DNA of 41,473 nt from an uncultured Faecalibacterium sp. (GCA_934526125.1 CAKSZU010000006.1:1-41473); one strand, 5' to 3'; counted from the stretch's first letter, positions 1 to 7,793 are shown. Numbers and translations are program-made. Notes: generated by a model from the sequence alone, not told the origin.

Positions 1-603
1 CAGCTGGTCGTCACCGAGTGCTCCGGCCGCAAGATCGTCGGCAGCATCAACAAGGTCACCGCTGAGCAGAACAAGGCTAAGCGTGAGGAGTTCTGGGCAA
101 ACGTCGAGGTCGGCAAGACCTACACCGGCGTCGTCAAGAGCCTGACCTCTTACGGTGCATTCGTTGACATCGGCGGTGTGGACGGTCTGTGCCACATCAG
201 CGAGCTGAGCTGGAACCGCATCAAGCATCCCTCTGAGGTCGTCTCTGTGGGCGACACCATTGAGGTGTATGTGAAGGATATCGACCGTGAGAACCACAAG
301 GTCTCTCTGGGCTACAAGAAGGCCGAGGACAACCCCTGGGAGCAGCTGAAGAACAACTACCCCATCGGCAGCACCTTCCATGCTCCGGTCGTGTCTCTGA
401 CCAAGTTCGGTGCATTCGTCCGCATCCTGCCGGGTGTTGACGGTCTGGTCCACATCAGCGAGATCAGCAATGACCGCGTTGAGAAGGTCTCCGACGCACT
501 GAAGGTCGGCGATATGGTCGACGTGAAGCTGCTGGATGTCGACTTCGACAAGAAGCGCATCAGCCTGTCCATGAAGGCTCTGCTGAACGACGACGCTGAG
601 TAA
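1..603 (+). CDS. rpsA: 30S ribosomal protein S1 (3' part)
   Basis: The reading frame is open from the first base, so the gene is cut by the window edge; 200 residues are visible. They hold two S1/OB-fold RNA-binding repeats. The first is around residues 35-110, with [29 protein letters not shown] and KVSLGYK; the second around 120-195, with [19 protein letters not shown] and ISLSMKALL. This repeat form is typical of ribosomal protein S1, which helps load mRNA on the 30S subunit. In many Clostridia S1 is fused to IspH; the N-terminal part lies outside the window, so this cannot be judged. A strong terminator follows. Other S1-domain proteins are possible but less likely, given the tandem repeats. 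Confidence 0.85.
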   Translation, partial: QLVVTECSGRKIVGSINKVTAEQNKAKREEFWANVEVGKTYTGVVKSLTSYGAFVDIGGVDGLCHISELSWNRIKHPSEVVSVGDTIEVYVKDIDRENHKVSLGYKKAEDNPWEQLKNNYPIGSTFHAPVVSLTKFGAFVRILPGVDGLVHISEISNDRVEKVSDALKVGDMVDVKLLDVDFDKKRISLSMKALLNDDAE

Positions 604-644
604 TCAGCCCATCGGGAAGGCATCTGCCTGACGCAATGCAATCA

Positions 645-686
645 ACAGCCCCGTTGCCGGGATAACGGCGGCGGGGCTGTTTTTGT
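645..686 (+). terminator. Intrinsic terminator after rpsA
   Basis: A 9-bp GC-rich stem pairs ACAGCCCCG (645-653) with CGGGGCTGT (672-680) and is followed by TTTTTGTT. It lies 42 bases after the rpsA stop. Confidence 0.9.
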
Positions 687-697
687 TAAGCGGATTG

Positions 698-837
698 CCC
701 TCTCAGTCTCGCTTCGCTCGCCAGCTCTCCCAAAGGGAGAGCCAAGAGCAATCCCAGATTTAACTGCAATTTGCCTCTGTGATGCATTGCCTCTCCCTTC
801 GGGAGAGGTGGCATTGCGGAAGCAATGACGGAGAGGG
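698..837 (+). repeat. MITE-like dispersed repeat, copy A
   Basis: A 140-bp element bounded by imperfect 11-bp terminal inverted repeats: CCCTCTCAGTC at 698 and GACGGAGAGGG ending at 837. It contains three hairpins: GCTCTCCC/GGGAGAGC (724-742), CCTCTCCC/GGGAGAGG (790-808) and CATTGC/GCAATG near 812-827. A second copy lies in inverted orientation at 14745-14885 and aligns nearly end to end. It has no coding capacity. It sits between the rpsA terminator and the gtrA start, so it may supply part of the gtrA leader. Confidence 0.8.
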
Positions 838-865
838 TGAGGATGCTGACAGGAAAGATATTTTT

Positions 866-1456
866 ATGTTCAAATGGATCAAAAAGCATTATGAGGTCCT
901 GTCCTACCTGATCTTCGGCGTGCTGACCACCCTGCTGAATATCCTGCTGTACGCCCTGTTCAACAAGCTGTTCGGCTACACCGCCGCCAACAGCTGGGGC
1001 AATGTGCTGGACAACATCATCTGCATCCTGTTCGCCTATGCCACCAACCGGGCCTTCGTGTTCCGCAGCAAGACCCGTGGCCGGGAGATGGCACGGGAGT
1101 TCGGTGCATTTGTCACCTGCCGTCTGGGCACCATGGTACTGGATGCCGCCATTATGATGATCGGCGGCAACCTGATGGCCGCGCAGGGCGCTGCGTGGAT
1201 GGAGGGGCTGCTGACGGGCGTGTTCACCCACCTGAACCCCGAAACGCTGGTGGGCATTACATCCACAATGGTCCACACAACGGATTCCAGTGCAGCCATT
1301 GCCGTCATCGGCGGGGCCGATGGCCCCACGGCCGTGTTCGTGGCGGCCGGGGCGGCCCAGTCCCTCTGGGGGCTGTGCGTCAAGGTGTTCTCGAATGTGA
1401 TCGTTGTGGTGCTGAACTATGTGTTCAGCAAGCTGATCATCTTTAAGAAAAAGTAA
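866..1456 (+). CDS. GtrA family membrane protein with sodium-pump-like insertion
   Basis: A 196-aa membrane protein. The N-terminal part (YLIFGVLTTLLNILLYAL, then NIICILFAYATNRAFVF) and the C-terminal helix (VIVVVLNYVFSKLIIFKKK) match the GtrA/DPMS family, four-helix proteins that move or hold polyprenol-linked sugars for surface glycan synthesis. The family is usually about 120-150 aa. Here roughly 50 extra residues sit between the third and last helices and contain IGGADGPTAVFVA (D152), the signature of OadB/GcdB sodium-pumping decarboxylase beta subunits. The start at 866 is preferred over an upstream ATG at 779 because 779 lies inside the repeat element and AGGAAAG precedes 866. The sugar substrate cannot be told from the sequence. 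Confidence 0.8.
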   Translation: MFKWIKKHYEVLSYLIFGVLTTLLNILLYALFNKLFGYTAANSWGNVLDNIICILFAYATNRAFVFRSKTRGREMAREFGAFVTCRLGTMVLDAAIMMIGGNLMAAQGAAWMEGLLTGVFTHLNPETLVGITSTMVHTTDSSAAIAVIGGADGPTAVFVAAGAAQSLWGLCVKVFSNVIVVVLNYVFSKLIIFKKK

Positions 1457-1522
1457 GCAAGATCCTCCACGGCTGTGCCGGGGAAGGTTTTCAAATCAAA
1501 TCATCTTAGGAGGTACGGTATT

Positions 1523-1660
1523 ATGAAACGTGGTCTGAAAGGTTTTGCATTCCTGGTCTCCGGCCTGGTGCTGGGCATCATCGGTGCAACGGTCTCTGCA
1601 ACTGCAATCGCCCTGAGCGCTGTCGGCATGGCAAAGGTGCGCCGTGCCAGCAAGAATTAA
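1523..1660 (+). CDS. Small hydrophobic membrane peptide (45 aa)
   Basis: This short gene has a strong ribosome site (TAGGAGGT, 1507-1513) and ends 13 bases before deoC. The product starts with basic residues (MKRGLKGF), continues with one long hydrophobic Gly/Ala-rich helix (about residues 8-36) and ends in a basic tail (KVRRASKN). I do not recognise a family. It could be a single-span membrane peptide. The good Shine-Dalgarno and the gene-like spacing to deoC support real translation; the function is unknown. Confidence 0.6.
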   Translation: MKRGLKGFAFLVSGLVLGIIGATVSATAIALSAVGMAKVRRASKN

Positions 1661-1673
1661 GGAGGACGACAAC

Positions 1674-2339
1674 ATGACCCGCGAAGAAATTCTCTCCCAT
1701 GTGGATCACACCCTGCTGAAGCCTGAGGCCACCTGGCCCCAGATCCGGACCATCTGCGATGAGGCCATCGCCAACCACACCGCATCCGTCTGCATCAATA
1801 CCTGCTATGTGAAGCAGGCTGTGGAGTATATGGCCGGCCGCATCCCGGTGTGCTGCGTGGTCGGTTTCCCTCTGGGTGCCATGGATACCGAGTCCAAGGC
1901 CTTTGAGGCAAAGAAGGCCATCGAGAACGGCGCTTCCGAGGTGGACATGGTCATCAACATCGGCCGCCTGAAGAACAAGGAGTACGACGCCGTCCGCGAG
2001 GATATCCGCGCCGTCAAGCAGGCTGTGGGCGATAAGATCCTGAAGGTCATCATCGAGACCTGCCTGCTGACCGATGAAGAAAAGGAAAAGATGTGCGACA
2101 TCGTCTGCGAGGCCGGTGCCGACTACATCAAGACCAGCACCGGCTTCTCCACCGCCGGTGCCACCTTCCATGATGTGGAGCTGATGGTCAAGGGCGTCCG
2201 CGGCCGCTGCAAGGTCAAGGCCGCAGGCGGCATCTCCACCGTGGAGGATATGGAAAAGTTCCTGGCTCTGGGTGCTGACCGTCTGGGCACCTCCCGCGCC
2301 GTCAAACTGCTGAACGGCGAGCAGGCCAAGGGGTACTGA
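1674..2339 (+). CDS. deoC: Deoxyribose-phosphate aldolase
   Basis: A 221-aa class I aldolase that cleaves 2-deoxyribose 5-phosphate to glyceraldehyde 3-phosphate and acetaldehyde in deoxynucleoside breakdown. The Schiff-base lysine is K153 in ADYIKTSTGF. The proton-relay residues are D91 (EVDMVIN) and K182 (KVKAAGGI). The N-terminal VDHTLLKPEAT is diagnostic of DeoC. Length is normal for the family. The ATG at 1674 has AAGGAGGAC just upstream. The usual deo partners (deoB, pdp, cdd) are absent here. No clear terminator follows before the metK promoter. Confidence 0.95.
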   Translation: MTREEILSHVDHTLLKPEATWPQIRTICDEAIANHTASVCINTCYVKQAVEYMAGRIPVCCVVGFPLGAMDTESKAFEAKKAIENGASEVDMVINIGRLKNKEYDAVREDIRAVKQAVGDKILKVIIETCLLTDEEKEKMCDIVCEAGADYIKTSTGFSTAGATFHDVELMVKGVRGRCKVKAAGGISTVEDMEKFLALGADRLGTSRAVKLLNGEQAKGY

Positions 2340-2386
2340 TTTCCTAATCAATTTCGGTGGAATGTCTAAAATAAGTCGGACTGTTC

Positions 2387-2415
2387 TTGACAATCTGACG
2401 AAGTAATGATAGTAT
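2387..2415 (+). promoter_or_regulatory. Sigma-A promoter of metK
   Basis: TTGACA at 2387-2392 and TAGTAT at 2410-2415 are separated by 17 bp. The predicted start of transcription falls just before the SAM riboswitch. Confidence 0.75.
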
Positions 2416-2442
2416 ATTCCTCGGAAAACAACTGAATACCGA

Positions 2443-2538
2443 CTTATCAAGAGCGGCTGAGGGGACAGGCCCTGCGAAGCCCGACAACCTGTGCGTTGAG
2501 CATAAGGTGCCAAATCCTGCGGGAAACCGAAAGATAAG
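2443..2538 (+). promoter_or_regulatory. SAM-I (S-box) riboswitch aptamer
   Basis: The closing P1 helix pairs CTTATC (2443-2448) with GATAAG (2533-2538). Between them are the conserved S-box blocks: AGAGCGGCTGAGGGA, GGCCCTGCGAAGCCC, CGACAACCT, AAGGTGCCAAATCC and GCGGGAAACCGA. SAM binding should stabilise P1 and allow the downstream terminator to form, shutting off metK, the SAM synthase gene. Confidence 0.95.
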
Positions 2539-2544
2539 AGTGCA

Positions 2545-2580
2545 AGCGCTCAGAGCTTCGGTTCTGAGCGCTTTTTGTTT
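2545..2580 (+). terminator. SAM riboswitch terminator (expression platform)
   Basis: AGCGCTCAG (2545-2553) pairs with CTGAGCGCT (2564-2572) around a TTCG-containing loop and is followed by a run of T. It lies directly after the aptamer and before metK. Confidence 0.9.
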
Positions 2581-2647
2581 GCGCAAATTCTTGATGGACG
2601 TGTATGAAGCTGTCCGAAAGATCACCACACATGGAGGACAAAATTTT

Positions 2648-3799
2648 ATGGCAAGACATCTGTTTACTTCCGAGTCCGTCACCGAAGGACATCCCGACAA
2701 GATCTGCGACCAGATCTCCGACGCGATCCTGGACGAGATCCTGACCCACGATCCCGACGCCCGCGTGGCCTGCGAGACCTGCGCTTCCACCGGCCTCGTC
2801 CACATCATGGGCGAGATCACCACCAGCTGCTATGTCGATTTCCAGAAGATCGTCCGCGAGGTCATCTCCGACATCGGCTATACCCGTGCAAAGTTCGGCT
2901 TTGACGCCGACACCTGCGCCGTCATCTCCAACATCGACGGCCAGAGCCCCGATATCGCACTGGGTACCAACGACGAAGTCGGCGGTGCCGGTGACCAGGG
3001 CATGATGTTCGGTTATGCCTGCGACGAGACCCCCGAGCTGATGCCCATGCCCATCAGCCTGGCCCATAAGCTGGCCAAGAAACTGACCGAAGTGCGCAAG
3101 AGCGGCGAGCTGGATTACCTGCGCCCGGACGGCAAGAGCCAGGTCACCGTGGAGTACATCGACGGCAAGCCCGCCCGCGTGGACGCCGTGGTCATCTCCA
3201 GCCAGCACAGCGAGAGCGTCAGCATGGAGCAGCTGCGCACCGACATCATGGAAAAGGTCATCAAGGCCACCATTCCGGCGGAACTGCTGGATGAGAACAC
3301 CAAGTACTACATCAACCCCACCGGCCGCTTTGTCGTGGGCGGCCCCCAGGGCGACAGCGGCCTGACCGGCCGTAAGATCATCGTGGACACCTACGGCGGC
3401 TATGCCCGCCACGGCGGCGGCGCCTTCTCCGGCAAGGACCCCAGCAAGGTGGACCGCAGCGCTGCCTATGCGACCCGCTGGGTGGCCAAGAACATCGTGG
3501 CCGCAGGTCTGGCCAAGCAGTGCGAGGTGCAGGTGGCCTACGCCATCGGCGTGGCAAAGCCTGTGTCCATCATGGTGGACACCTTCGGCACCGGCACGGT
3601 GGCTGACGAGAAGATCGAGCAGGCCGTGGAGAAGGTCTTTGACCTGACCCCCGCTGCCATCATCCGCGACCTCGACCTGCGCAAGCCCATCTACCGCAAG
3701 CTGGCCGCCTACGGCCACATGGGCCGCGAGGATCTGGGCGTGAAGTGGGAGAACACCGACCGCGTGGAAGCACTGAAAGCCGCTGTGGCAGAGCTGTAA
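2648..3799 (+). CDS. metK: S-adenosylmethionine synthase
   Basis: A 383-aa enzyme that makes SAM from methionine and ATP. Visible signatures are [12 protein letters not shown] near residues 7-18 (ATP/methionine site, H15 and D17), [12 protein letters not shown] around 113, and [19 protein letters not shown] around 260. Length is normal. The frame is open further upstream but runs through the riboswitch, so the ATG at 2648 with GGAGG at 2633-2637 is the real start. It is expressed alone behind a SAM-I riboswitch, which gives direct feedback by the product, and is closed by its own terminator. Confidence 0.97.
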   Translation: MARHLFTSESVTEGHPDKICDQISDAILDEILTHDPDARVACETCASTGLVHIMGEITTSCYVDFQKIVREVISDIGYTRAKFGFDADTCAVISNIDGQSPDIALGTNDEVGGAGDQGMMFGYACDETPELMPMPISLAHKLAKKLTEVRKSGELDYLRPDGKSQVTVEYIDGKPARVDAVVISSQHSESVSMEQLRTDIMEKVIKATIPAELLDENTKYYINPTGRFVVGGPQGDSGLTGRKIIVDTYGGYARHGGGAFSGKDPSKVDRSAAYATRWVAKNIVAAGLAKQCEVQVAYAIGVAKPVSIMVDTFGTGTVADEKIEQAVEKVFDLTPAAIIRDLDLRKPIYRKLAAYGHMGREDLGVKWENTDRVEALKAAVAEL

Positions 3800-3828
3800 G
3801 CCTGACACCCCGATATCGGATCACAAAG

Positions 3829-3873
3829 AACCGCCCCCGTCCGGTACAAGTGTGCCGGATGGGGGCGGTTTTG
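3829..3873 (+). terminator. Intrinsic terminator after metK
   Basis: A long stem pairs AACCGCCCCC...CCGG with CCGG...GGGGGCGGTT and is followed by TTTTG. The 320-base metK-prs spacer holds this terminator and the prs promoter; I see nothing else in it. Confidence 0.9.
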
Positions 3874-4039
3874 TGATTGTTGTCCTCACAGGCAAAGCCG
3901 CCTCTCCCCCTCGATCTGACAGATAGGTCTGTCTTTTGTGACAAACTCACAGTCTCCGCCGTTTTTTGGAATAACAGCTGTGCAAGCCGCAGAAAATACC
4001 CCGGGAAGAGAAATTGAGTGTGTCGGAAAATGGATTTTG

Positions 4040-4048
4040 TGGTAAAAT
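4040..4048 (+). promoter_or_regulatory. Candidate extended -10 promoter of prs
   Basis: TGG directly precedes TAAAAT (4043-4048), an extended -10 form. No good -35 is found at the proper distance; TTGAGT at 4014 is 23 bp away, too far. Confidence 0.45.
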
Positions 4049-4119
4049 AAAAACAGATGTGCGCCCAGAGCGCCTGTTTTTATCGTATTGACAACCGAAA
4101 CAGTGGAGGAGTTGTAAAT

Positions 4120-5262
4120 ATGTCCAACGAGATCAATCCGATGGCATTTTTTCAGGAACCCAGCGTGGCAGACCTGCGTCTGCTGGCTTGCCCCGGTGCA
4201 GAAGAGCTGACCGCTCTGATCGACAAGCACCTTGTGGAGTGGGCAAAGTCTGCGGGCGTGGAGAAGGACAGCTTCATCATCCCCTGCGAGTGCCCCCGCT
4301 TCCAGAGCGGCGACGCCAAGGGCCTGGTGAAAGAGTCTGTGCGCGGCGACGACATTTTCATCGTCATTGACCCGGGCAATTACAGCGTGACCTACAATCT
4401 GTTCGGTTATGAGAATCACCTCTCTCCCGATGACCACTTTGCAAACCTGAAGCGCCTGATCCAGGCTGTGGCCGGCAAGGCACACCGTGTCTCCGTCATC
4501 ATGCCCAGCCTGTACGGCGGCCGTCAGCACCGCCGCGTAGTCCGCGAGAGCCTGGACTGCGCCGTGGCCCTGCAGGAGCTGCAGACCATGGGCGTGAAGA
4601 ACATCATCACCTTTGATGCTCACGATCCCCGCGTCCAGAACGCTGTGCCCCTGCTGAGCTTCGACAACGCCATGCCTACCTATCAGGTACTCAAGAGCCT
4701 GCTGAAGAAGAACCCCGAAATCAGCTTCGACAAGGACAAGTTCATCGTGGTCAGCCCCGACGAGGGTGCCATGAGCCGCAACATGTACTTCTCCAGTGTG
4801 CTGGGCTGCAACCTGGGCATGTTCTACAAGCGCCGCGACTACACCCGCGTGGTCAACGGCCGCAACCCCATCGTGGCCCATGAGTATCTGGGCGACAGCG
4901 TCGAGGGCAAGACCGTCTTTATCGCGGACGACATCATCGCTTCCGGCGAGAGCATGCTGGAGGTCGCCAGCAACCTGAAGGCCCGCGGTGCAGGCCGGAT
5001 CATTGCCAACGCCACCTTCCCCCTGTTCACCAGCGGTCTGGAGAAGTTCGACCAGGCTGTGGCCGAGGGCAAGCTGGACTATGTGGTGGGCACCAACCTG
5101 ACTTACCGTCAGCCTGAGCTGCTGACCCGCGACTGGTACGTGGACGTTGACGTGTCCAAGTACGCCGCCTACTTCGTGGTGGCTCTGAACCACGATATGT
5201 CGGTTTCCAGCATCATCGACCCGATCAAGAAGATCGAGGCCCTGCTGGCAAAGCGCAAGTAA
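4120..5262 (+). CDS. prs: Ribose-phosphate pyrophosphokinase, long form
   Basis: A 380-aa PRPP synthetase-like protein that would transfer pyrophosphate from ATP to ribose 5-phosphate for nucleotide, His and Trp synthesis. It keeps SLYGGRQHRRVVRESLDC, the metal/ribose segment ITFDAHDPR, the KRRD flexible-loop basic patch, and a PRPP-binding loop. That loop reads VFIADDIIASGESMLE rather than the usual DDxIDTxGT. At 380 aa it is about 60 residues longer than the common 315-aa form, mostly at the N-terminus and in insertions. The start at 4120 has GTGGAGGAG upstream. It is a single gene with its own terminator. Confidence 0.88.
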   Translation: MSNEINPMAFFQEPSVADLRLLACPGAEELTALIDKHLVEWAKSAGVEKDSFIIPCECPRFQSGDAKGLVKESVRGDDIFIVIDPGNYSVTYNLFGYENHLSPDDHFANLKRLIQAVAGKAHRVSVIMPSLYGGRQHRRVVRESLDCAVALQELQTMGVKNIITFDAHDPRVQNAVPLLSFDNAMPTYQVLKSLLKKNPEISFDKDKFIVVSPDEGAMSRNMYFSSVLGCNLGMFYKRRDYTRVVNGRNPIVAHEYLGDSVEGKTVFIADDIIASGESMLEVASNLKARGAGRIIANATFPLFTSGLEKFDQAVAEGKLDYVVGTNLTYRQPELLTRDWYVDVDVSKYAAYFVVALNHDMSVSSIIDPIKKIEALLAKRK

Positions 5263-5271
5263 GAGAAAACG

Positions 5272-5318
5272 AAAAACGAGGGGCTGCTGCACAGATGTGC
5301 AGCAGCTCCTCGTTTTCT
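5272..5318. terminator. Bidirectional terminator between prs and the MATE gene
   Basis: The stem AAACGAGG-GCTGCTGCAC pairs with GTGCAGCAGC-CTCGTTTT. A-rich and T-rich flanks on the two sides let it act for both converging genes. Confidence 0.85.
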
Positions 5319-5329
5319 ATGCAATCCTC

Positions 5330-6658
5330 TCAGAGATTCCCGTTTTTCAGATACCTGACCAGCACCGGGACCTCATAGACGACCATGAGGAGCCAGCCCA
5401 CGGCATAGCTGAAGGGCAGAGCCTCGATATCCATCTTCAGCAGCAGAACGAACACGGCGGCGGCACCGACGCGGCCGCCCATGTTCAGCAGGCTGCTGAC
5501 AAGGGTGATCTTCAGATCGCCCAGGCCGCGGAAGCCGCCCTGGATGCCGTTGGTCAGGGCGGGCAGCAGGTAGAACAGGGAGACCAGCCGCAGGAACCGG
5601 ACGCCTAGGTCCACGACTTCTTTCTGGGTGGCGAAGAGCCGGATGATGGGTTCTGCCCCGAAGAAGCAGACCGCCATGATGCAGAAGGCATAGATCGTCT
5701 CCAGCTTCATGCCGCAGAAAAAGCTTTTGCGCACCCGGTCGGTCTTTCCGGCACCCCGGTTCTGGGCCATCAGGGTGGTGGTGGCGTGGCCGATGTTCTG
5801 CTGGGGGATGTAGGCGAAATCATCGATGCGGCTGGAAGCGGTGAAGGCAGCCATGGCATTGACGCCCATGGTGTTCACGATGGCCTGCACGGCTACCTTG
5901 CCCAGCTGCACGGTGGCCTGCTGCATGGCGCTGGTCCAGCCGTAGCTGACGGTCTTTTTCAGCAGGGAGGCATCAAAGACCAGCCAGCGCCGCCCCAGCT
6001 GCAGGACAGGGATCTTTTTGCGGATGTAGATCAGGCAGAGCAGACAGCAGGCGGCCTCGCTGAGAACGGTGGAGAGGGCGCAGCCCTCGGAGCCCCAGCG
6101 CAGCACCTGCACGAAAAACAGGTCGCCGCCAATGTTCAGCACCGAGCTGACCATAAGGAAGTAGAGGGCGCTTTTGCTGTCCCCCAGCGCCCGCATGGTG
6201 GCGGCCAGAAAATTGTAGAAGAAGGTGAAGATCAGGCCCGAGAACACGATGCGCAGGTAGTTCACGGCAATGGGCATGATCTCGGCGGGCACCTGCATCA
6301 GCTGCAGGATGGGCCCAGCCAGCAGGATGCAGGTCAGCGAGAAAACCAGGGAGAACAGGGTGCCCGCAATGGCGGTGGTGGAGACCTGACGCTCCACAAG
6401 TTTAGTGTCCCCGGCACCGAAGGCGGTGCTGACCAGGATGCCGGCACCCAGGCACATGCCGTTGATGAAGAGGATGGCCAGCGTCATCAGGGGATTGGAA
6501 GTGCCCACGGCCGCCAGGGCGTCCTCGCCTACGAATTTGCCCACGATGATGCTGTCCACGGCGTTGTAGGTCAGCTGGAACAGGTTGCCCAGCACAAGGG
6601 GAATGGTAAAGCTGACCAGCAGCGGCGGAATGCTGCCGGTCGTCATATCTTTTGTCAT
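5330..6658 (-). CDS. MATE family efflux transporter
   Basis: A 442-aa polytopic inner-membrane antiporter with about 12 hydrophobic segments, the normal MATE size. N-terminal landmarks are GSIPPLLVSFTIPLVLGNLFQ and YNAVDSIIVGKFVGEDALAAVG; the second half repeats this pattern (AMAAFTASSRIDDFAYIPQQNIG). These mark the NorM/DinF-type MATE superfamily, which exports organic cations or metabolites using Na+ or H+. It begins 13 bases after the cysteine-synthase-like gene and is probably co-transcribed with it, so the exported compound could be linked to that protein. The substrate is unknown. Confidence 0.92.
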   Translation of the reverse strand: MTKDMTTGSIPPLLVSFTIPLVLGNLFQLTYNAVDSIIVGKFVGEDALAAVGTSNPLMTLAILFINGMCLGAGILVSTAFGAGDTKLVERQVSTTAIAGTLFSLVFSLTCILLAGPILQLMQVPAEIMPIAVNYLRIVFSGLIFTFFYNFLAATMRALGDSKSALYFLMVSSVLNIGGDLFFVQVLRWGSEGCALSTVLSEAACCLLCLIYIRKKIPVLQLGRRWLVFDASLLKKTVSYGWTSAMQQATVQLGKVAVQAIVNTMGVNAMAAFTASSRIDDFAYIPQQNIGHATTTLMAQNRGAGKTDRVRKSFFCGMKLETIYAFCIMAVCFFGAEPIIRLFATQKEVVDLGVRFLRLVSLFYLLPALTNGIQGGFRGLGDLKITLVSSLLNMGGRVGAAAVFVLLLKMDIEALPFSYAVGWLLMVVYEVPVLVRYLKNGNL

Positions 6659-6671
6659 GAAAAAACCTCGC

Positions 6672-7583
6672 TCAGAAATTCAGATTCTGTCGCCCGCTGA
6701 AGATCGCCAGAGCCGAGCGGCTGGTGCCGGTGGCGATGAGCTGGGCCGCGGCGTGGAGTGCGGCACCGGCACTGGGGGAAGCGGGGATGGCATCGGTGGC
6801 CAGCACCCGCTGGGCGGCCCGGTTGGCATCGGTGCTGGTCACGGCGGCAATGTTGTCCACAACGTAGGCATTGTAGTTGCCCGGGACGATGCCGTAGCCG
6901 ATGTCCGGGATGCCGTGCCCCCCGGTGAAGCCGCCGCCCAGCGCCTGATTCTCAAAGGGCTCCACGGCCACGATGCGGACATCGTTGGTCCAGGCCTTGA
7001 TGGTCTCGCCCACGCCGGTGATGGTCCCGGCGCTGCCCACCCCGATGGTGATGGTGTCCACAAGGCTGCGGCCCTCCCGGGAGATGGCCTGCACGATGGA
7101 GGGGCCGGTGACCCGGCGGTGGTATTCGGGGTTGTCATCGTTGGCCAGCCAGCTCATATAGTACCAGCCCTTTTCGGCGGCAGTGCTTTCGGCCAGAGCC
7201 CGTGCCCCGGCCAGCCCTCGCTGGGCAGGGGAATGCAGGATCTGCGCCCCAAGCCGCAGCAGGTACTCCTGCCGCAGGGCCGGGGCGTCCTCCGGCATGG
7301 TCAGGACTACGGGATGTCCCGCCGTCCGCCCGGCCAGTGCCAGCGCCATGGCAAAGGAGCCGGAAGCCGCTTCGATGATGGGCTGCCCCGGTAGCAGCTT
7401 CTTCTTTTCCAGCGCCAGGGCCAGCATCCCCTCGGCCAGGGAGTCCCGGGCCGTGCCGGTGGGGCCGTTGAAGTCCAGATAGGCGTACAGCCGCCCCTTC
7501 AGGCCGCAGGCGGCAAGATAGCCCCGCAGCTCCACGATGGGACAGGGGGTCAGAGTCTGGTAGAAATTGGAATAGATGGGCAT
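6672..7583 (-). CDS. Cysteine synthase-like fold-type II protein lacking the PLP lysine
   Basis: A 303-aa homologue of O-acetylserine sulfhydrylase/cystathionine beta-synthase. The framework is clear: TPCPIVEL, LYAYLDFNGPTG, IIEAASGS, GVGSAGTITGVG, the C-terminal SAGAAL and IFSGRQ. However, the position of the PLP Schiff-base lysine (normally SVKDR) is R46 in TARDS, the loop normally SGNTG is SGSFA (S76), and GTGGT is changed to GSAGT. It is therefore probably not a normal PLP enzyme; it may be a binding or regulatory paralogue. The start at 7583 has AGGAGG (7590-7595) upstream; longer frames lack such a site. It leads an operon with the MATE gene. Confidence 0.8.
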   Translation of the reverse strand: MPIYSNFYQTLTPCPIVELRGYLAACGLKGRLYAYLDFNGPTGTARDSLAEGMLALALEKKKLLPGQPIIEAASGSFAMALALAGRTAGHPVVLTMPEDAPALRQEYLLRLGAQILHSPAQRGLAGARALAESTAAEKGWYYMSWLANDDNPEYHRRVTGPSIVQAISREGRSLVDTITIGVGSAGTITGVGETIKAWTNDVRIVAVEPFENQALGGGFTGGHGIPDIGYGIVPGNYNAYVVDNIAAVTSTDANRAAQRVLATDAIPASPSAGAALHAAAQLIATGTSRSALAIFSGRQNLNF

Positions 7584-7616
7584 GCGAAGCCTCCTCTCAG
7601 GGTACACAGTACTATA

Positions 7617-7645
7617 ATCGTATCGCAACCCGGGGGCATCGTCAA
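7617..7645 (-). promoter_or_regulatory. Sigma-A promoter of the cysteine-synthase-like/MATE operon
   Basis: On the minus strand TTGACG (7640-7645) and TACGAT (7617-7622) are spaced 17 bp apart, 34 bp upstream of the start codon. It is divergent from the ylxM promoter. Confidence 0.65.
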
Positions 7646-7708
7646 GCCGAAGTTGGGCAAAAGAGAGAAAAAATTGCCGAAAAATCGGCAGAGTGATGGA
7701 AAAAAGCC

Positions 7709-7737
7709 TTGACAAGCAGGGTGGTGTCTGCTATACT
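7709..7737 (+). promoter_or_regulatory. Sigma-A promoter of the ylxM-ffh operon
   Basis: TTGACA (7709-7714) and TATACT (7732-7737) with a 17-bp spacer: near consensus. Confidence 0.85.
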
Positions 7738-7742
7738 TCTGA

Positions 7743-7764
7743 TGTAAAGCAAAAAAACTTTACA
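7743..7764 (+). promoter_or_regulatory. Dyad at the transcription start of ylxM
   Basis: TGTAAAG and CTTTACA form a perfect 7-bp inverted repeat around an 8-base A-rich centre, starting 6 bp after the -10 box. It could be an operator or a hairpin at the mRNA 5' end. No factor can be named. Confidence 0.5.
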
Positions 7765-7793
7765 ACAAACGGGAGGTCAGGGCAGAACGCATC

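Noticed and set aside
779..865. ATG at 779 as the start of the GtrA-family gene
   Set aside because: It lies within the repeat element and lacks a ribosome site; the extra residues do not resemble the family.
2507..2647. Upstream extension of the metK reading frame
   Set aside because: It passes through the SAM-I aptamer and terminator; the ATG at 2648 has the ribosome site and the conserved N-terminus.
4014..4048. TTGAGT with TAAAAT as a standard promoter for prs
   Set aside because: The spacer is 23 bp, far outside the workable range; only the extended -10 was kept.
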